Source: DAOVFN01 sp964607835 (lineage in GTDB: Archaea > Aenigmatarchaeota > Aenigmatarchaeia > QMZP01). Taken from it: a DNA stretch of 41,929 nt. The position numbers and the translations under genes were made by a program. Shown piece after piece: positions 38,981 through 41,929 of this stretch (position 1 is its first letter; each line of letters starts with the position of its first letter). Under the pieces are notes generated by a model. The model ran no database searches. It was not told the DNA's origin and was given only the letters and a program-made list of their open reading frames with translations. The stretch is from contig CAZSLL010000011.1 of the NCBI GenBank assembly GCA_964607835.1, positions 1-41,929 of the forward strand, read 5' to 3'.

Positions 38981-40774
38981 ATGCAGAAAAACACCATCAA
39001 TGCAATTTTCATCACGATTATCGCGCTGGCCCTGGTCGCTGGCTGCCAGACCACTGGGACCAGTATCAACCGGGGAAACATCTCCCCCTCGGCGTCCAAG
39101 TATCTGGACGCGGCAAACCACGCCCTTGGCGCGGGCCAGTATAACCAGGCCCTGAGGCACACTGAGACGGCCCTGAAGTACAACCTAACCTCAAACGCCC
39201 AGGCAGAGGCCTACCATATCAGGGGCCTCTCTTACAGTCGCCTGGGCCACTACCAGGAGGCCCTTGCTGACCTGGATAAGGCCTCGGCACGGATTCCAAA
39301 AGCCAAGGCCGACCTGGCCAGCCTTCTGCTGAGGGTCCCGGTCAAGGAGCTCAAGGACCCCGCGAGGTCCCTGGAGCTCTCAACCTCCCTGCTCAAGGGG
39401 GGGCTGGACTTCAGCCTCCAGAAGGAGGTTGAGAAGGCCTGGTTCAGGGCCTACCCGGAAGCCATGTCTGTCGCCCTGGCCGGGAGCGATTATGCCTTGG
39501 TTCTCAGCATGACCCGGTTCGGGCTGGGGAAAGGGATTCTCTCCGAGACCGACCCCGGCGTTCTCGGCTACCGGGGAATTGCTCAGGCCCGCTCCGGGAA
39601 TCCGGGGAAGGCCCTCCCCGATCTGGAGGCTGCCCGCAAGGCCAGGCCCCAGGACAAAAGGGTCGCCATCGAACTCGCCAGAGTGCTGGTTGACCCGGAA
39701 AACAAGGGCAGGGATGTCCCGAGGGCTATCCAGCTGGCAAAGGTGGCCGGGGGCGACTCGGTAGCCGAGGTCTACCAGGCAGCCAGGGAGCAGGCTGCGA
39801 AGGCGGGGGACTATGCCCGCGCAATCGAGCTGGCCACTGACGCCATCTCATCCGGCCAGCTCGGCAAGAAGGAGGAGGCCACGGCCCTTCAGGACAAGGC
39901 CGGATACTGGCGAGCCATGGGCCAGCCCCGCCAGGCCCTGGACGACTACAACAGGGCCATCTCGGGCATGAGGTCAGGAAAGGGCTTCACCCCAGAGGAC
40001 CGGGCCATGGCCCTGGTCGGCAAGGGGGACTGCCTAATCGGCATGGGAGATGTCCTCAATGGACTCATGGCCTACCAGGCGGCCATCATGGAGGAGCCGG
40101 GATATTCCCCCGCATATTTAAAGGCGGCCCAGCACCTCATGGGCCAGGATGCCGTGAGCCTGGAGGACGCCGAGCTCGCGGTTCAGTATTCTGAGAAGGC
40201 ATTCAGCCTTGACTCGAATGCCGAGACCTATGACCTCCTGGCGCGGGCCCTTGCCACCAAGATATCTGTTCAGGCAAGGTCAGGGAACCTTGGGGGTGCG
40301 CTCCAGACATTTGGAGATGTCCAGGGCATCGTAAGGGTCCATGGCCAGCTCCCTGATGAGACCGCCCAGCTCATGTACATGACGCTGGGTGATTCCATGT
40401 ACCTGAACCAGCGATACAGGGAGGCCGCGGCCTATTACAGCAAGGTGCTGGAAATCAACCCTGAGAACAAGCTCGCGCTGAACAACCGTTCCTGGGTCCG
40501 GAGCGCGGCGCCTGACCCGGCGGCGAGAAACCCCAAGGGAGCCCTCAGGGACGCCATGAACCTGAACCAGCTCGATGACCAGGATTATAATTACCAAGAA
40601 ACCCTGGTCAACGCGCTACTGAGGGACGACAACAACATGGGTCGCAAGATCGGAGAGGAGCTCCTCAAGAGGATGGGGCAGGACGGCTCCATCCAGGCAT
40701 CCCATTTCACCAAGTACAAAAAGCGTTGGGATGCTTATTACAGCCAGAGCATCCCATACACCGAGCCGCAGTAG
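38981..40774 (+). CDS. TPR-repeat lipoprotein
   Basis: 597 residues. The start at 38981 has GGAAGGAGG at 38964-38972; a start at 38927 would add 18 residues without a signal. The lipoprotein signal MQKNTINAIFITIIALALVA ends in the lipobox VAGC, so the Cys near residue 22 is probably lipidated. About ten tetratricopeptide-like helix pairs follow (YLDAANHALGAGQYNQALRH, AYHIRGLSYSRLGHYQEALA, YRGIAQARSGNPGKALPDLE, AVQYSEKAFSLDSNAETYDL, AAYYSKVLEINPENKLALNN). TPR lipoproteins scaffold complexes at the membrane surface. Strong ribosome site, GC-rich codons and bacterial-style signal suggest origin outside this lineage. Probably co-transcribed with the next lipoprotein gene. Confidence 0.75.
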   Translation: MQKNTINAIFITIIALALVAGCQTTGTSINRGNISPSASKYLDAANHALGAGQYNQALRHTETALKYNLTSNAQAEAYHIRGLSYSRLGHYQEALADLDKASARIPKAKADLASLLLRVPVKELKDPARSLELSTSLLKGGLDFSLQKEVEKAWFRAYPEAMSVALAGSDYALVLSMTRFGLGKGILSETDPGVLGYRGIAQARSGNPGKALPDLEAARKARPQDKRVAIELARVLVDPENKGRDVPRAIQLAKVAGGDSVAEVYQAAREQAAKAGDYARAIELATDAISSGQLGKKEEATALQDKAGYWRAMGQPRQALDDYNRAISGMRSGKGFTPEDRAMALVGKGDCLIGMGDVLNGLMAYQAAIMEEPGYSPAYLKAAQHLMGQDAVSLEDAELAVQYSEKAFSLDSNAETYDLLARALATKISVQARSGNLGGALQTFGDVQGIVRVHGQLPDETAQLMYMTLGDSMYLNQRYREAAAYYSKVLEINPENKLALNNRSWVRSAAPDPAARNPKGALRDAMNLNQLDDQDYNYQETLVNALLRDDNNMGRKIGEELLKRMGQDGSIQASHFTKYKKRWDAYYSQSIPYTEPQ

Positions 40775-40780
40775 CGTTAA

Positions 40781-40811
40781 GGGCCGGCCCCCTGAAAAGC
40801 AGGGTCGGCCC
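40781..40811 (+). terminator. hairpin between the two lipoprotein genes
   Basis: GGGCCG (40781-40786) pairs with CGGCCC (40806-40811), with CCC/GGG inside. No T-run follows and the next ribosome site GAAGGAGG starts right after, so it may be an attenuator or mRNA-stability element rather than a full stop. Confidence 0.5.
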
Positions 40812-40823
40812 GAAGGAGGGGTT

Positions 40824-41792
40824 ATGGCAAAAATGAAAACATTGTTTCTGGTGTTCATGGCGCTCCTCCTGTTGGGGGGCTGCGTCAGGCCCATCAACAA
40901 AAGGGTGGGGGAGGTGAAAATCACCCCTGACCAGTCCTGGGGCGTGGACACCGTTGGCCTCATAAGGACGTATGAGGTCAAGAGGGGGAAGACAAAGAAG
41001 ACCGAGGTGGAGGAGCTCGAGCTCTACGGGGACAACAGCATCCCCGAGGACACGACAGGGCTATTCTTCCTGTTCGAGTTGGTCTCTCGGGGCTCCCGCC
41101 CCCACATGGTGGAGTGCAAATATAACATAACCTATTCAGATGACCAGGAGGTAGAGACCGGGGCCGTCCAGTACGAGGGGTCAGTGTCCTCAATCAAGCA
41201 CCGCATCGACCTCCTGAGGCACATCGACCCCCGAAGGCCTGCGGAGGTCAGGGTTTCCGTAAGCATCACTGATGAGCGGGGAAGGCCCATCTTCCCCCCC
41301 ATCCAGCAGATCAGGTACAGCACGCCTGCCTTTCTTAAGGCTCCGGAGCCGGGGGTACCGAAGCGCTTCTCAGTAAAAGATGATGATGCCCTGGTAAGGA
41401 CATTCTGGGCGGGGAGTGGCGAGAGCAGCCGCCTGGAGGGAAGGGAGCTTGACATTGGGGAGCTTGTTCCGGTCCCAAGCGACACGCTTGGCCTCTACCT
41501 TATGTGCTTGTCCCCTGCAGGCATCGGGGAGCACAACTTGGTCAGCTACTATACCATCAGCTACCAGGACGGTGAAACCCCTCATCCGGTAAAGACCAGG
41601 GTCATTGTTTACAGGGGAAAAGGAGGCGCAAAGCACCGCATTGACCTCCTGAGGCACATCGATCCCAGGAGGCCGGCAAAGGTCAGCCTGCTTGTCAGGG
41701 CAGAGAGGCAAGGAGGGGAGTACATGAGGTTCCTGCCACCGGTGGAGTACTTTACACCGGTCCTGTCCGAGCACATAAAAACGGACATGTGA
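40824..41792 (+). CDS. lipoprotein with an internal duplication
   Basis: 322 residues from ATG 40824, with GAAGGAGG five bases upstream; longer in-frame starts lie inside the previous gene. The lipoprotein signal MAKMKTLFLVFMALLLL ends in the lipobox LGGC. The protein has two similar halves: EVKITPDQSWGVDTVGLIRT and later SVKDDDALVRTFWAG, each leading to KHRIDLLRHIDPRRPA(E/K)V (near residues 118 and 272). The repeated block is nearly identical in the two halves. I recognise no family. It is likely in one operon with the TPR lipoprotein and may act with it at the cell surface. Confidence 0.7.
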   Translation: MAKMKTLFLVFMALLLLGGCVRPINKRVGEVKITPDQSWGVDTVGLIRTYEVKRGKTKKTEVEELELYGDNSIPEDTTGLFFLFELVSRGSRPHMVECKYNITYSDDQEVETGAVQYEGSVSSIKHRIDLLRHIDPRRPAEVRVSVSITDERGRPIFPPIQQIRYSTPAFLKAPEPGVPKRFSVKDDDALVRTFWAGSGESSRLEGRELDIGELVPVPSDTLGLYLMCLSPAGIGEHNLVSYYTISYQDGETPHPVKTRVIVYRGKGGAKHRIDLLRHIDPRRPAKVSLLVRAERQGGEYMRFLPPVEYFTPVLSEHIKTDM

Positions 41793-41899
41793 ATGAAATA
41801 ACATGTATTAGGAAGGGGTGTGTGGAGGGCGCCCTTTCCCTTTGCTTTGTCAAATAAAAGGGATATTATAAGCAAAGGCCCTGTAGAAAACATAGTATA

Positions 41900-41919
41900 A
41901 GTAGGACCGCCGTCCTACT
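41900..41919 (+). terminator. hairpin near the right end
   Basis: AGTAGGAC-CGCC-GTCCTACT forms a perfect 8-bp stem about 110 bases after the last gene. It may end the lipoprotein transcript or belong to a feature outside the window. The 41793-41899 stretch has only AT-rich promoter-like runs. Confidence 0.45.
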
Positions 41920-41929
41920 ATTAATCACG

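Noticed and set aside
1..41929. CRISPR arrays, insertion sequences, tRNA genes
   Set aside because: No regularly spaced direct repeats, transposase or tRNA-like cloverleaf was recognisable on either strand; a covariance search would be needed to exclude a divergent tRNA.

Overview
The window looks like an archaeal chromosome fragment. The evidence is an archaeal-type 23S rRNA, TATA-box promoters close to start codons (many genes look leaderless), ribosomal protein L10e, NurA, Kae1, a paired TadC/FlaJ-type pilus platform with a class III pilin, an MtrA-like protein and an S-layer protein. I cannot name the lineage. The 23S gene stands alone with its own promoter: no 16S, 5S or tRNA gene is visible next to it. 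Such unlinked rRNA genes fit DPANN-type or other reduced or divergent archaea, but this is inference.

Layout. (1) 1-2004 is AT-rich: the end of a RecB-like nuclease gene (minus strand), then a three-gene plus-strand cassette of a YwgA-like protein, a 61-residue basic protein and a PIN-like protein. (2) 2255-13341 is a 23S rRNA transcription unit with a 450-nt structured leader, a 15-bp processing stem (2736-2750 with 13313-13327), and a 10.4-kb 23S gene broken by nine large insertions and about five mini-insertions. Removing them, by reading across to the conserved 23S sequence, leaves about 3.0 kb, the expected length. Seven large insertions carry LAGLIDADG homing endonuclease genes (one on the minus strand), one carries an HTH plus PD-(D/E)XK protein, and one carries only a short reading frame. 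One insertion (9206-9912) is a group I intron with a recognisable P1 and core. Six others, all with two-motif LAGLIDADG genes, share an unusual element built on TAGCGGAATAGCGGAAC followed by CTATCCATAG, placed just before the endonuclease start codon. The element follows the endonuclease strand even where that gene is inverted.

(3) 13438-21738 holds a small Cys protein, two TadC-like pilus platform proteins, a pilin, a zinc-ribbon protein, an MtrA-DUF4346-like protein next to thymidylate synthase, two small paralogous four-Cys proteins, dCTP deaminase, L10e, a DUF483-like protein and a membrane protein. (4) 21772-28798 is a cell-surface region: glmS-glmU-like amino-sugar operon, a winged-helix protein whose C-terminal part resembles the end of the S-layer protein, three tandem hairpin/GAAGGAAAGC units in its leader, and the S-layer gene with a palindrome beside its TATA box. 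(5) 28927-38596 is housekeeping: NurA, a CDP-alcohol phosphatidyltransferase, an alpha/beta hydrolase, IleRS, an NYN-domain protein, Kae1, malate dehydrogenase and an aminotransferase. (6) 38875-41792 encodes a leader peptide and two lipoproteins with strong Shine-Dalgarno sites and bacterial-style lipoboxes, unlike the rest of the window and possibly acquired.

The most unusual object is the 23S gene: a dense colony of introns of several kinds, tiny insertions in normally invariant segments, and a shared 5-prime element that seems to belong to the endonuclease cassette rather than to the intron's splicing signal.
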